The notes below the pieces were generated by a model. The model had not been told where the DNA came from and did no database searches. It saw only the letters and a list, made by a program, of their open reading frames with translations. From assembly GCF_943736975.1 (NCBI RefSeq), contig NZ_CALSFO010000001.1, positions 62,001 to 126,000 on the forward strand: a stretch of 64,000 bases of DNA, written 5' to 3'. The translations under genes and the position numbers were made by a program. The stretch comes from Streptococcus sp. Marseille-Q0941. Lineage in GTDB: Bacteria; Bacillota; Bacilli; Lactobacillales; Streptococcaceae. This document shows, piece after piece, positions 1-9,770 of this stretch. The first letter of the stretch is position 1; each line of letters opens with the position of its first letter.

Positions 1-539
1 ACTCCCAAGATAGGATTTTGACCCAAGGTAACCATGTATTCCTTAAACTGAGGTAAGTCTTTAAGAGGGCTCATACCCGCACTAATAAGGTTGAGGGCAT
101 AGAAGATACCACCTACACCAAAAAGAATACGTCCAATATTGTTTACGGTGCGATTTTTTGTAAAGAATAAGAACATGGTTCCAAGGAAAATCAAGGGGAG
201 GGCATACTCACCAAGTTTGAAACCGATGATAAAGGATGTTACGGTCGTTCCAATATTGGCTCCCATGATAATCCCTATAGCCTGTCTAAGGGTGAGGAGA
301 CTAGCACTGACCAATCCAACCGTAATAACCGTTACACCTGTACTTGATTGGATAAGAGCAGTGACGACAATCCCCACTAAGACCCCTAAGAAGGGATTAC
401 TTGTGTACTTGTCAATGTAATATCGAAGACGATCTCCAGCTGCTTGTTGCAAACCGTCCCCCATGGTCTTGATACTATATAAGAATAGTCCCAAACCACC
501 TAAAAAGTGAAATGCAATTTCCTGCCAATTAATGGACAT
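1..539 (-). CDS. Na/Pi cotransporter family protein, 3' end outside window
   Basis: Reads on the minus strand from ATG at 539 to the window edge without a stop, so only about the first 179 residues are present. The translation begins MSINWQEIAFHFLGG and is highly hydrophobic. It carries the QSSTG motif typical of the PF02690 Na/phosphate cotransporter repeat (seen in ALIQSSTGVTVI) followed by GANIGTTVT, the second family signature. The likely role is sodium-coupled phosphate uptake or a related membrane transport function; PhoU-like C-terminal regions, if any, lie outside the window. It is divergent from endoD and shares the 300-base spacer. The family call is firm, the substrate is inferred. 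Confidence 0.88.
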   Translation of the reverse strand, partial: MSINWQEIAFHFLGGLGLFLYSIKTMGDGLQQAAGDRLRYYIDKYTSNPFLGVLVGIVVTALIQSSTGVTVITVGLVSASLLTLRQAIGIIMGANIGTTVTSFIIGFKLGEYALPLIFLGTMFLFFTKNRTVNNIGRILFGVGGIFYALNLISAGMSPLKDLPQFKEYMVTLGQNPILG

Positions 540-723
540 TTTCTTTTTCCTCCGAAAACTAGTCGCGGAATTTCTCCCATTCTATTTTAAAGGATTCTAA
601 ACAATCTAACAAGTAGTAAACGCAGTTTTTTTAGAAAAACATCATTAAAATTTAGAAAAAAGGCAGTTGATTGTCTAATTTATATCATTTATTCACTCCT
701 TTATAGATATTTTAGGATGAGTG

Positions 724-751
724 TTGACTCTACTTATAAATAACGTAAAAT
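724..751 (+). promoter_or_regulatory. Promoter of endoD
   Basis: TTGACT at 724-729 and TAAAAT at 746-751 with a 16-base spacer. The predicted transcript starts near 758, about 80 bases before the endoD ATG, leaving the cre-like site inside the transcribed leader. Confidence 0.6.
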
Positions 752-802
752 AAAAATGAACAGTTCTGCTATTTGAGAGGCAGATACTTTTTTAAAATAA
801 AA

Positions 803-816
803 ATAAAGCGCTTACT
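803..816 (+). promoter_or_regulatory. cre-like CcpA operator upstream of endoD
   Basis: ATAAAGCGCTTACT fits the cre consensus (TGWAARCGYTWNCA) at all but the first two positions and has the palindromic core AAGCGCTT. It lies downstream of the predicted -10, so CcpA bound here would act as a roadblock. Carbon catabolite repression of a host-glycan endoglycosidase makes sense; the regulation itself is inferred. Confidence 0.6.
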
Positions 817-840
817 TTTTGGAGGTAAAAGGAGAAAAAG

Positions 841-3800
841 ATGAAGAATCCATTTTTTGAGAAACGTTGTCGCTATAGTATTCGAAAATTATCAGTGGGT
901 GCCTGCTCTTTGATGATTGGCTCGGTTTTATTTGCCAACCAAGCTCTAGCAGAAGAAGTTGCTGTTCCAGCGAATGAAACAACGACGACTGCCGTGGCTA
1001 CAGAGCAACCATCACCTGCCACCACAGAACAACCATCACCTGCCACCACAGAACAACCAACTACCACCTCACCTGAGGTATTAAAACAGTTGGAGGAGAC
1101 TGAAAACAAGGTTAGTGAGCAACCTGTTTCAGAAGAGAAATCAACCTTGGATCAATTGACTGTGGCTGATAATAAGGAAGTAGCCAGTCCAGTTGCTGAA
1201 ACTCCTAAGGCCGCAGAAGTCCCTGCAGCTACCGAAAATAAGCCAGAAGAGAAAGCTACTGTTGCTGATATTCCTAAGAAGGAAGAAAAAAGTCTCCGAC
1301 CTAAAGAAATTAAGTTTGACACCTGGGAAGACTTGTTGAAATGGGAACCAGGTGCCCGTGAAGATGACGCTATTAACCGCTCTTCAGTAGAATTAGCTAA
1401 GCGTTACCGCGGTCATGTCATCAATGAAAAAGCCAATAAGGATGCCAAAGTCGAAGCTCTTGCTAATACTAACTCTAAGGCTAAAGATCACGCTTCTGTA
1501 GGTGGTGAAGAGTTTAAAGCCTACGCTTTCGACTATTGGCAGTACTTGAATTCTATGGTCTTTTGGGAAGGACTCGTCCCAACTCCAGACGTGATTGATG
1601 CTGGTCACCGTAATGGTGTTCCTGTATTGGGTACCTTATTCTTCAACTGGTCAAATAGCATTGCAGACCAAGAAAAATTTGCTGCTGCTCTTCAACAAGA
1701 TGAAGACGGTACTTTCCCGATCGCTCGTAAGTTAGTTGATTTGGCTAAATATTATGGATTTGATGGTTACTTTATTAACCAAGAAACAACAGGAGATATC
1801 GTTACTCCCCTTGGTAAGAAAATGCGTGACTTCATGCTCTATACCAAGGAATATGCTGCCAAAGTCAATCATCCAGTCAAATATTCTTGGTACGATGCCA
1901 TGACCTATGAATATGGTCGTTATCACGAAGACGGACTCGGTGAGTACAACTATCAGTTTATGCAAAAAGAAGGGGATAAGGTACCCGCTGATCACTTCTT
2001 TGCCAACTTTAACTGGACCAAGGAGAAAAATGATTACTCTGTAACTATGGCAAAATGGCTTGGACGTAGTCAGTATGATGTTTTTGCAGGTTTGGAATTG
2101 CAACAAGGTGGTTCTTATAAGACTAAAGTGAAATGGGATGCCCTTTTAGATGAAAATGGCAAGCTACGTTTGTCACTCGGTCTCTTTGCGCCGGATACGA
2201 TTACTAGTCTTGGCAAGACAGGTGAAGATTATCATAAGAATGAGAACATCTTCTTCACAGGTTACCAAGGAGATCCAACTGGTCAAAAACCAGATGATAA
2301 AGACTGGTACGGGATAGCCAACCTCGTAGCTGACCGTACACCAGCAGTGGGACGTAGCTTCACAACATCCTTTAACACTGGACATGGTAAAAAATGGTTT
2401 GTAGACGGTAAAGTCTCTAAGGATTCTGAATGGAACTATCGTTCTGTATCAGGTATCTTGCCTACATGGCGCTGGTGGCAGACATCATCAGCTGCTAAAC
2501 TCAAAGCTGACTATGACTTTGAAGATGCTTATAATGGAGGAAATTCACTTAAATTTGCAGGAGATCTAGCTGAAAATACCAACCAAGATGTCCGTCTCTA
2601 CTCTACAAAACTGGAAGTAACAGATAAAACGAAACTCCGTGTCGCTCATAAAGGTGGTAAGGGAAGCAAGGTCTATGTAGAGTTTGCGACTCAGAAAAAC
2701 TATACCTATGGTGGCGAGAATGCTCGTAAGGAGCTGACTCTATCTGACGATTGGACAAAAGACGAATTTGACTTGAGTGCTTTAGCAGGTCAGACCATTT
2801 ACGGTATCAAACTCACTTTTGAAAATACTGCTACCCTTAAGGGCTATCAATTTAACTTGGGTGAGTTGACTGTGACAGATAATCAAGAGGCTCCTCAAGC
2901 ACCAACAGCTCTAACCGTAGCCAAGAAATCTCTTAAAAATGCTCAAGAAGCAGAAGCTATTGTCCAATTTACTGGTCATAAAGATGCTGATTTCTATGAA
3001 GTCTATGAAAAGGATGGCGATACTTGGCGCCTATTGACAGGCTCGTCTGCCACTACGATTTACCTACCAAAAGTTAGCCGTTCAGCTACTGCAACGGGTA
3101 CTAGTCAGGAGTTGAAGGTTGTCGCAGTTGGTAAGAACGGTCTTCGCTCTGAGGCTGCAACCACAAACTTTGAGTGGGGAATGAATGTCCAAGACACAAG
3201 TCTTCCAAGACCATTAGCAGAAAATATCGTTCCAGGAGCGACTGTTATCGGAAGTACCTTCCCAGATACAGAAGGCGGAGAAGGTATCGAAGGAATGTTG
3301 AATGGTACCATCACCAGTCTATCTGACAAATGGTCTTCTGCTCAATTAAGCGGTAGCGTTGATATCCGTTTGACACAACCACGCCGTGTCGTTAGATGGG
3401 TCATGGACCATGCCGGTGCTGGTGGAGAATCTGTCAACGATGGTTTGATGAATACTAAAGATTTCGACCTTTACTACAAGGATGAAGCAGGAGAATGGAA
3501 ACTAGCCAAGGCTGTTCGTGGTAATAAAGCCCATGTTTCAGATATTACCCTTGATAGCCCAATCACAGCTCAAGACTGGCGCTTGCATGTCATCACATCT
3601 GACAATGGAACGCCATGGAAAGCCATCCGCATCTACAACTGGAAGATGTATGAAACTCTAGATACGGAGAGTCAGAACATTCCAATGGCTAAAGTGGCAG
3701 CGCGTGTCCTAACTGACAATAAGGTTCAGCTAGGATTCTCAGAAGTTCCTGCAGGTGCAACCATCACAGTCTATGACAAGGCAGATTCACAAACTCCAAT

Positions 3801-5871
3801 CGCTACATTGAATACGGTAGTTGGAGGAGATTTGGCAACAGTTCCATTAAGTTTTGAAAAACGTCCTAGCCTTCTTTACTACCGTACACAATTGCCAGGA
3901 AAAGAAATCAGTAATACTCTTGCTGTAACGATTCCTCAGACTGATAGAAAGATTAAGTCTGTCAGTCTAGAAGCAGCACCTAAAAAGACGACTTACCAAG
4001 ATGGTGAGGAATTGAATCTTAAAGGTGGTCTTCTTCGTGTCAAATATGAGGGTGAAGAAGCAGATGAAGTCATCAACTTCAGTCATGCAGGTGTTGTGGT
4101 CAACGGCTATGATGCTCACCATCATGGCGAACAAGAATTAACAGTAACCTATCTTGGTCTTCCGGTTGCTGGAAGCTTCAAGGTTCAAGTGACTGGTGAA
4201 GAAGCTGGTCCAAAAGAAGTCGCAGGCTTGTATATTAGTAAACAACCTAAAATTGATTACTTTGTAGGCGACACTCTTGACTTATCAGAAGGACGCTTCA
4301 AGGTCTTGTATGATGATGAGACTGAGACAGAACATAGCTTTACAGACCAAGGAGTCGAAATTACAGGTTATGATTCTCAAAAAACAGGCCGTCAAAAACT
4401 TGTCTTGCATTATCAAGGTCAAACTGTCGAGTTTGATGTTCTAGTATCACCTAAGGCAGCGATTAATGACGAATATCTGAAACAAGAAATTACATCTGCT
4501 CAAGGTCGCAAAGAAACACTAGCTTATACATTTGCCGATGCAGAAAAACAAGCAGCTCTGGTTGAAAAGCTTGCTGCAGCAAAAGCTATCTTGGAAAACC
4601 ACGATGCTAGTCAAGAAGCAGTCAACCAAGCCTTGAACGATTTGAAACAAGCTGGTGCAGACTTGGATGGAAATCAACGTTATCAAACTGCTAGAGAAGA
4701 ATTGGAAAGCTTGCTCGAATCCGTCCGTGAAAAAGATTCTCAAGATGAGTTGATTGCCCAAGCTGAAGCTTTGTTATCTTCACAAACACCAACTCCACAA
4801 GCTTTTGCGGACATGAAAGAAAAGCTGAATCAGAAACTAGCACCTGCAGCAGAAAGTCACCACGTAGGTAGCACGGATCCAAATGAAGTAGCTCCAACGG
4901 TTGCAGCTCTACCTGAGGTAGTGGTTGAAACAGAAACCCAAGCCTTCGAGCGTCAAGAACGTCCGTCAGGAGACCTCTTGTTAGGTGAACGCCGTGTGGT
5001 TCAAGCTGGTGAGGATGGGCAAGTCCGTCGCTTGATTGAAGTGGATGCTAAAGGCAACCGTACACTTCTTCAGACAGAGGTAGTAAAAGAAGCAGTTTCA
5101 GAGATTACTGAAGTTGGTACAAAAGTAGAAAGTCGTGTTCAACCGCTAGACGGCGTCAAAGATTTGACCATCAGCAATCCAGCATTGGTTGTTGAAGAAG
5201 AAAAGGTTGCGTACGGACATGAAGAACGAGTAAATCCTAGTCTTCAGGCGGGAGAACGTCGAATTGTTCAGGACGGTGTAGAAGGTCAGACTCGTCGTCT
5301 GATTGAAGTAGATGCAGAAGGAAATCGCACTCTTCTTCAGACAGAAGTAGTCAAGGAAGCAGTTCCAGAGATTACTGAAGTTGGTAGCAAAGTAGAAAGT
5401 CGAGTTCAACCGCTAGACGGCGTCAAAGATTTGACTATTAGCAATCCAGCATTGGTTGTTGAAGAAGAAAAGGTTGCGTACGGACATGAAGAACGAGTAA
5501 ATCCTAGTCTTCAGGCAGGAGAACGTCGCTTGGTTCAAGCAGGAGTTGAAGGACTTCGTAGAAATCTGGTAGAGGTTGATACCGAAGGGAACCGTACTCT
5601 TAAGGGAACTGAAGTTCTCAAAGAAGCTGTAACTGAGATTGTGGAGATTGGTCCAAAAGTTGATGCCCAAGATGACAAACCTTTTGCACCTGCTCCAGTA
5701 GCACAAGTAGCTAAGCAGGAACCAGCAAAAGCAGAAGCACAAGCTGAAAAACCTGAAGGAAAACAACTTCCAAGTACTGGTGAAGGAGTAGATGCAAATC
5801 TACTTGCCCTTGGATTGGTCGGAGTTCTAGGTGGTTTTGGACTACTCGCACAAAAGAAAAAAGAAGATTAA
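841..5871 (+). CDS. endoD: Cell-wall anchored endo-beta-N-acetylglucosaminidase D (EndoD, GH85)
   Basis: 1676 residues. EndoD cleaves the chitobiose core of N-linked glycans, releasing trimmed glycans from host glycoproteins such as IgG at the cell surface. Visible in order: YSIRK-type signal peptide (YSIRKLSVGACSLMIGS, residues about 12-28), a Pro/Glu/Thr-rich linker to about 155, and the GH85 catalytic domain. In that domain FINQE places the catalytic pair N313 and E315. Then come galactose-binding-like beta modules, Ig-like segments, a helical segment near 1215-1330, three G5-like repeats near 1370-1610, and the sorting signal LPSTG followed by a hydrophobic stretch and KKKED. Length is close to the pneumococcal enzyme as I recall it (about 1650). 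It is monocistronic, preceded by a promoter and cre site and followed by a terminator. Two 89-residue repeats are nearly identical at DNA level. Confidence 0.95.
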   Translation: MKNPFFEKRCRYSIRKLSVGACSLMIGSVLFANQALAEEVAVPANETTTTAVATEQPSPATTEQPSPATTEQPTTTSPEVLKQLEETENKVSEQPVSEEKSTLDQLTVADNKEVASPVAETPKAAEVPAATENKPEEKATVADIPKKEEKSLRPKEIKFDTWEDLLKWEPGAREDDAINRSSVELAKRYRGHVINEKANKDAKVEALANTNSKAKDHASVGGEEFKAYAFDYWQYLNSMVFWEGLVPTPDVIDAGHRNGVPVLGTLFFNWSNSIADQEKFAAALQQDEDGTFPIARKLVDLAKYYGFDGYFINQETTGDIVTPLGKKMRDFMLYTKEYAAKVNHPVKYSWYDAMTYEYGRYHEDGLGEYNYQFMQKEGDKVPADHFFANFNWTKEKNDYSVTMAKWLGRSQYDVFAGLELQQGGSYKTKVKWDALLDENGKLRLSLGLFAPDTITSLGKTGEDYHKNENIFFTGYQGDPTGQKPDDKDWYGIANLVADRTPAVGRSFTTSFNTGHGKKWFVDGKVSKDSEWNYRSVSGILPTWRWWQTSSAAKLKADYDFEDAYNGGNSLKFAGDLAENTNQDVRLYSTKLEVTDKTKLRVAHKGGKGSKVYVEFATQKNYTYGGENARKELTLSDDWTKDEFDLSALAGQTIYGIKLTFENTATLKGYQFNLGELTVTDNQEAPQAPTALTVAKKSLKNAQEAEAIVQFTGHKDADFYEVYEKDGDTWRLLTGSSATTIYLPKVSRSATATGTSQELKVVAVGKNGLRSEAATTNFEWGMNVQDTSLPRPLAENIVPGATVIGSTFPDTEGGEGIEGMLNGTITSLSDKWSSAQLSGSVDIRLTQPRRVVRWVMDHAGAGGESVNDGLMNTKDFDLYYKDEAGEWKLAKAVRGNKAHVSDITLDSPITAQDWRLHVITSDNGTPWKAIRIYNWKMYETLDTESQNIPMAKVAARVLTDNKVQLGFSEVPAGATITVYDKADSQTPIATLNTVVGGDLATVPLSFEKRPSLLYYRTQLPGKEISNTLAVTIPQTDRKIKSVSLEAAPKKTTYQDGEELNLKGGLLRVKYEGEEADEVINFSHAGVVVNGYDAHHHGEQELTVTYLGLPVAGSFKVQVTGEEAGPKEVAGLYISKQPKIDYFVGDTLDLSEGRFKVLYDDETETEHSFTDQGVEITGYDSQKTGRQKLVLHYQGQTVEFDVLVSPKAAINDEYLKQEITSAQGRKETLAYTFADAEKQAALVEKLAAAKAILENHDASQEAVNQALNDLKQAGADLDGNQRYQTAREELESLLESVREKDSQDELIAQAEALLSSQTPTPQAFADMKEKLNQKLAPAAESHHVGSTDPNEVAPTVAALPEVVVETETQAFERQERPSGDLLLGERRVVQAGEDGQVRRLIEVDAKGNRTLLQTEVVKEAVSEITEVGTKVESRVQPLDGVKDLTISNPALVVEEEKVAYGHEERVNPSLQAGERRIVQDGVEGQTRRLIEVDAEGNRTLLQTEVVKEAVPEITEVGSKVESRVQPLDGVKDLTISNPALVVEEEKVAYGHEERVNPSLQAGERRLVQAGVEGLRRNLVEVDTEGNRTLKGTEVLKEAVTEIVEIGPKVDAQDDKPFAPAPVAQVAKQEPAKAEAQAEKPEGKQLPSTGEGVDANLLALGLVGVLGGFGLLAQKKKED
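5131..5531 (+). repeat. Tandem 267-bp coding repeats in endoD
   Basis: The segment 5131-5264 recurs at 5398-5531 with only a few changes, an offset of 267 bases (89 residues). It encodes the G5-like stalk repeats (NPALVVEEEKVAYGHEERVN twice). Such near-identity favours copy-number change by recombination. Confidence 0.85.
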
Positions 5872-5911
5872 GTTACACTTCTTAATTTACCGTCTGATTG
5901 GATAATAGTAT

Positions 5912-5947
5912 AAAAAGGTAAGAGCCATTTTTGGCTCCTGCCTTTTT
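5912..5947 (+). terminator. Rho-independent terminator after endoD
   Basis: Imperfect hairpin AGAGCCA / TGGCTC flanked by AAAAAGG and CCTTTTT, ending in a T run, 40 bases after the endoD stop. Confidence 0.75.
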
Positions 5948-6091
5948 GCATGACTAAAATATTTGTGTTAAAAGTAAAAAACTTGTAGTTTTTTCAATAT
6001 CCTTATTTTAAAAACCAATTTGGTCATATTTCTGGACTTTGATCTGTTTATTTGATAACATGGAAATTCAGTAAAATTTTAAGGAGATGTT

Positions 6092-9000
6092 GTGAAATTA
6101 TTTGTTAAATATGGGATATTTCTTTTTGCTACTGTTCTATCTATGGGAACGTATAGAGTTATGGCTGATGAACTTTCGCCTGTTAATACCGAATCCAGTG
6201 TTGAGGGTAGGACAAAGTCAAAAGCTAGCGAGATTATTGTAGGTAATCCTACCTCTTCAATGTCTAAATTAAAAGAGGACTCAGATCAAAATAAATCTGA
6301 GCCGAGCATTACTAAAGTTGAAGTATCAGGTGGGGTAAATCCATCTGAGACTGGTGTTGATTTTTTCAAAGATGTTGAAATTAATCTTGAAGGCAATAAC
6401 TTAACCGATGATAACTTCCTAAGCAAAGAAGGTCTACATTGGTCTGATAAAACCTATGTAGAAATTGAAAAAGGAACTGAGAATGGTCTCCTAAATGATA
6501 GTGAACGATTCGGTGAGGACAATACTCCCTCAACCCCTGTTACAGCATACAGTAACAATGTAGGTGATAGTGGACGAATCAATTTTGTCGGTAAAACCTT
6601 ATCCGGTATAGATTTAGATTTACTATGGACGGTCATTGAAAGTGATAAAGATGAGTGGGCTTCAAATTCTGGATTTCATGATAGTCGTCCAAAAGGACTA
6701 GGTTTCTCAGGTGAGCAATTTATTCCCGGAGCAACTGGGAATTCAATTGTTGTATTATACAACAATGCAAGTAATCTTGCCCTGCATTATCAAATTGTAA
6801 AACATGGAACAAAAATTGAACAACCGGTTGTTGTTAGTTTTATTTCTACGGATATTGATGTTGCACAAGGAGTTCAAACGAACCTCGCAAATTTAGTTGA
6901 AATCATTCCGACAGAGTCTAACCTTGTCAAAGAAGATGGAATCATCTATGATACTACTCCAGGTGTGGTCGGTCTCAATGGCTCTAAAGATCTTCCGAAA
7001 GGTGGCTATCTTGGAGCTGGCTTTATTTCAAATTTTGATTATACTTTCTACTCGCCTGCTCCAAAAAGAGTGAATGATTCTTACTACTACCCACTAGCTG
7101 TAAGGTACGATATTTTTGGAAGTAGCTTGCAAGCCAATATCAATACGCGTGTTTCTAAACCAATTATTGTCCAGTATGTTGATAAATACGGGAAGGAATT
7201 AAGGAAAACAGAATTTTATAAAGGTTTCGATGATGAATCTTATAAAGTGGAGTTCTTAAATATTCCAAATTATCGTTTAGCAGATGTTAAGAGATTAACA
7301 GAAAATAAGGGAAGAACAAGGATTCAGTTTGTCTATCAGAAAGAACTACCCGTGACGTTAAAGTTTCAAGATGAGACAGGGAAGGACTTGTACGGCGCTC
7401 TCACTTATAAAGTTCTTGAGGGGCAAAGGCTAAAGCATACACCAAAGAAGGTCGAGGGATATGTGACACCAGCGGTATTTGATACTTTGGTAGGAGGCGC
7501 TGTCGAAAAGATTTTCGTTTATAAGAAAATCCCACAACCTAAGATAAACATTCCGACTTCTAAGGGAAAATCGGATGTAAATAAAGAGAAGGTTATCAAA
7601 CCACAGCAATCCCCTTCTTATCTCCCATTTGTTTCTCAAGCAAACTCTAATCACTCTGTAGCTACTGTCTCAGTAGGGAACTATGTACCATCTGTGGCAT
7701 CTTCTTATCCAAGTTCAAACCAAGTACAAATTAATGAAAGTCAAAGAGTAAATGATGTTCAAAGAGTAGATGATACGCAGGTTGAGACTCCAAAACAAGA
7801 GGAAATAACTACAAAAGATCCATTTTTAACCAATACCAAGATGAATCGAGATGAGAAGAAATTGTTTCTTGATTATATCAGGGCTGTTGGAGATGAAGCA
7901 CGGAAAAAATATGGTAATGATCGAGATAAAATAAACCATACCATCGCTAACGCCATCGCACGTGTTCCCTACGCAAATGATGGTCTACAGTCTATGACCA
8001 ATGATTTTGGAGAAGCTCCTTACGCTTATAGTGGCGAAATTGGAGAGCTTTTAAAGAAGATTCATGATTCCCAAGAATATGCAATAGATTTTCCCCACCT
8101 AGCGGCACCGATTGCTACCTCTTATCAAAGTAGTTCTCTAAAAGAAAAATTGAAGTTCTTCGCGGGCCTCTCTCCATTTAACCTCCTAGGCTTATCTCCA
8201 AAAACGCTTCTTTTTCAAAATAATTCTCTAACAGGGGACTTATTAACGACTATTGATGAAAAGGACACGCTGACAGATATGGATGCCTTTATCCTGAAGT
8301 ATCATAGGGACTTTAAAGACTTGGATCTGGATCAAGCAATTGAAAAATATTATAGTATAGATGGTTTGGAGCAGAAACGCCAAGAGTATTATTATCAAGT
8401 GCTCAAAGAGCAGTCGGGAGATACCACTGCTGAAGGCTATAAAGATTTCTTGTTAATTGGCAGCATTTTGAGTTTATCAGGACTTGCCTTGATGGGAATG
8501 AAAAAATATAATGAAGCTAAAGCTTTGAAAAAACGATTAAAGGAAGATCCTTCTGCTGCTCTTCGAGAATATATCTGGGACCCACTGAAATCTGAAGTTG
8601 ATTCCTTTATGAAACACCCATTAAAATTTGTCGAGGACCATATTACGGCGCCGATCGGAAATACCTTGGCTACTTTAGGGAGTGCTGGTTTATATGTTGG
8701 GGCAAAAATAATAAAAACTGTCAATGACAAGCTCGTTAAACCGGTTGTAACTTTCTTGTCAACGAATGTGGTGAAACCACTTTACAATGGTGTTGTTAAG
8801 CCAGCGATTGATTTTACTGTAAATAAAGTTGCGAAGCCTCTCTATCAAAAGGTTATAAAACCAGTAGTAAAACCGATTGTAAACTTTGCTTATAATGCAG
8901 TAGCGAAGCCTCTCTATAGAGGTGTCATCAAACCTACATATAATCATGTGATGAAGCCTATTGCGAAAGGTGTTTACAACAATGTACTCAAGCCTGTAGC

Positions 9001-9241
9001 AACTTTTGCGAATCGAACAGTTGTCAAACCAGTTTATAACTATGTTGTCAAACCAGTTGTCAAACCAGTCTACAATCATATTGTTAAACCAATCGTAAAA
9101 CCGATTTATCAGAAGGTGGTAAGGCCGATTGCTCGAGCAACAAATCGCTATGTTATAAAACCAGTAGTAAGCACTGTAAAGAAATGGGTCGTTAATCCCA
9201 TCAAGAATTGGTTTGGGAATAAGAAAGGAAAAAGAAGATGA
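6092..9241 (+). CDS. Large secreted multidomain protein, candidate lipid II-targeting (TelC-like) toxin
   Basis: 1049 residues from a GTG with AAGGAG at 6081-6086. Seen: signal peptide (residues 1-25, ending VMADE); a beta-rich adhesin-like region to about 355; two MucBP-like repeats (about 356-476, e.g. VQYVDKYGKEL); a Ser/Pro-rich linker; a helical module (about 590-780) with DFPHLAAP at 666-673 and an Asp-rich stretch containing D725, D729 and D731 (DTLTDMDAF); a hydrophobic segment (about 785-803); and a strongly basic tail of about 17 Lys-Pro repeats (880-1040). There is no LPXTG. The helical Asp-rich module recalls the toxin domain of the streptococcal TelC lipid II phosphatase. That is inference from memory, strengthened by the six coupled membrane proteins downstream. 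The stop overlaps the next start (ATGA). An alternative is a surface adhesin with membrane partners. Confidence 0.6.
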   Translation: MKLFVKYGIFLFATVLSMGTYRVMADELSPVNTESSVEGRTKSKASEIIVGNPTSSMSKLKEDSDQNKSEPSITKVEVSGGVNPSETGVDFFKDVEINLEGNNLTDDNFLSKEGLHWSDKTYVEIEKGTENGLLNDSERFGEDNTPSTPVTAYSNNVGDSGRINFVGKTLSGIDLDLLWTVIESDKDEWASNSGFHDSRPKGLGFSGEQFIPGATGNSIVVLYNNASNLALHYQIVKHGTKIEQPVVVSFISTDIDVAQGVQTNLANLVEIIPTESNLVKEDGIIYDTTPGVVGLNGSKDLPKGGYLGAGFISNFDYTFYSPAPKRVNDSYYYPLAVRYDIFGSSLQANINTRVSKPIIVQYVDKYGKELRKTEFYKGFDDESYKVEFLNIPNYRLADVKRLTENKGRTRIQFVYQKELPVTLKFQDETGKDLYGALTYKVLEGQRLKHTPKKVEGYVTPAVFDTLVGGAVEKIFVYKKIPQPKINIPTSKGKSDVNKEKVIKPQQSPSYLPFVSQANSNHSVATVSVGNYVPSVASSYPSSNQVQINESQRVNDVQRVDDTQVETPKQEEITTKDPFLTNTKMNRDEKKLFLDYIRAVGDEARKKYGNDRDKINHTIANAIARVPYANDGLQSMTNDFGEAPYAYSGEIGELLKKIHDSQEYAIDFPHLAAPIATSYQSSSLKEKLKFFAGLSPFNLLGLSPKTLLFQNNSLTGDLLTTIDEKDTLTDMDAFILKYHRDFKDLDLDQAIEKYYSIDGLEQKRQEYYYQVLKEQSGDTTAEGYKDFLLIGSILSLSGLALMGMKKYNEAKALKKRLKEDPSAALREYIWDPLKSEVDSFMKHPLKFVEDHITAPIGNTLATLGSAGLYVGAKIIKTVNDKLVKPVVTFLSTNVVKPLYNGVVKPAIDFTVNKVAKPLYQKVIKPVVKPIVNFAYNAVAKPLYRGVIKPTYNHVMKPIAKGVYNNVLKPVATFANRTVVKPVYNYVVKPVVKPVYNHIVKPIVKPIYQKVVRPIARATNRYVIKPVVSTVKKWVVNPIKNWFGNKKGKRR

Positions 9242-9768
9242 AAGCAATAAAAGGAATCATTATAGGAATTATCCTAGTATTTAGTATAGGGGTTGTTGTA
9301 TTTTTAGGGTTGAGTTTATACGCTTATAGCAACTTGAAATATTATTCAGTCTACTATGCGCAACAGATGCCTCATAAGGAGGGAACAGAGCCTGACTTAG
9401 TTATGTTGATTGAAAATATGGGGGCTATCTATACCCCGAAAATTGAGGGTATTCGCTATGATGATGATGGTAGAAATTTTATTGAAAATTCGACTAATCT
9501 AACTGGTAAACCAACAAATTTTTCTGAGTTTGATGGAGGTTATGGCTATAACGATCAGGATGATGTGGGTTATAAATTTAATCAAAATTTTTCTCTTGAG
9601 TGGGCTATTGATAAACATTATAAAAAGATTGATTTAGCTACAATTGACGAAAAAAAGATAAAAGAAGAGATTAGAGAAACCGTTCAACCTGTACTTGATG
9701 TACAGCCCAAACCTCGGATCAATCTTCAGTGGTTGTTTAATAAAAAGTATCAAGACAGGTTTAATTAG
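9238..9768 (+). CDS. Tandem paralog 1 of 6: single-pass membrane protein, TipC-like immunity candidate (type A middle)
   Basis: 176 residues. The ATG overlaps the stop of the large upstream gene by four bases, so translation is probably coupled. A short basic start (MKAIKG) and one membrane helix (about 7-28) predict an N-in, C-out protein. A conserved block follows (YYAQQMPHKEGTEPDLVML, then IYTPKIEGIRYDDDG), then a variable middle of type A (NFIENSTNLTGKPTNF, EWAIDKHYKKI), then a conserved C-terminal end (INLQWLFNKKYQDRFN). Membrane-anchored outside-facing proteins beside a secreted toxin candidate fit immunity proteins of the TipC kind; the name is inference. The middle closely matches paralog 4. 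Confidence 0.65.
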   Translation: MKAIKGIIIGIILVFSIGVVVFLGLSLYAYSNLKYYSVYYAQQMPHKEGTEPDLVMLIENMGAIYTPKIEGIRYDDDGRNFIENSTNLTGKPTNFSEFDGGYGYNDQDDVGYKFNQNFSLEWAIDKHYKKIDLATIDEKKIKEEIRETVQPVLDVQPKPRINLQWLFNKKYQDRFN

Positions 9769-9770
9769 AG

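Larger units (their letters stand above)
540..840. other. Divergent intergenic region nptA-like / endoD
   Basis: AT-rich spacer between the two divergent genes. It holds the endoD promoter (724-751), a cre-like operator (803-816) and the endoD ribosome site GGAGG at 821-825 with a second GGAG at 831-834. No open reading frame worth reporting is seen. Confidence 0.7.

Noticed and set aside
139-420. 93-codon plus-strand frame at the window start
   Set aside because: Antisense to the Na/Pi cotransporter, whose family motifs are clear on the minus strand.
5146-5766. Two similar minus-strand frames inside endoD
   Set aside because: They are mirror images of the duplicated G5-like coding repeats and have no start signals.
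8759-9247. 162-codon open frame on the minus strand under the Lys-Pro repeat tail
   Set aside because: It is the antisense of a repetitive codon pattern in the large secreted protein; no ribosome site, and composition (Asn/Trp/Phe-rich repeats) is that of a shadow frame.
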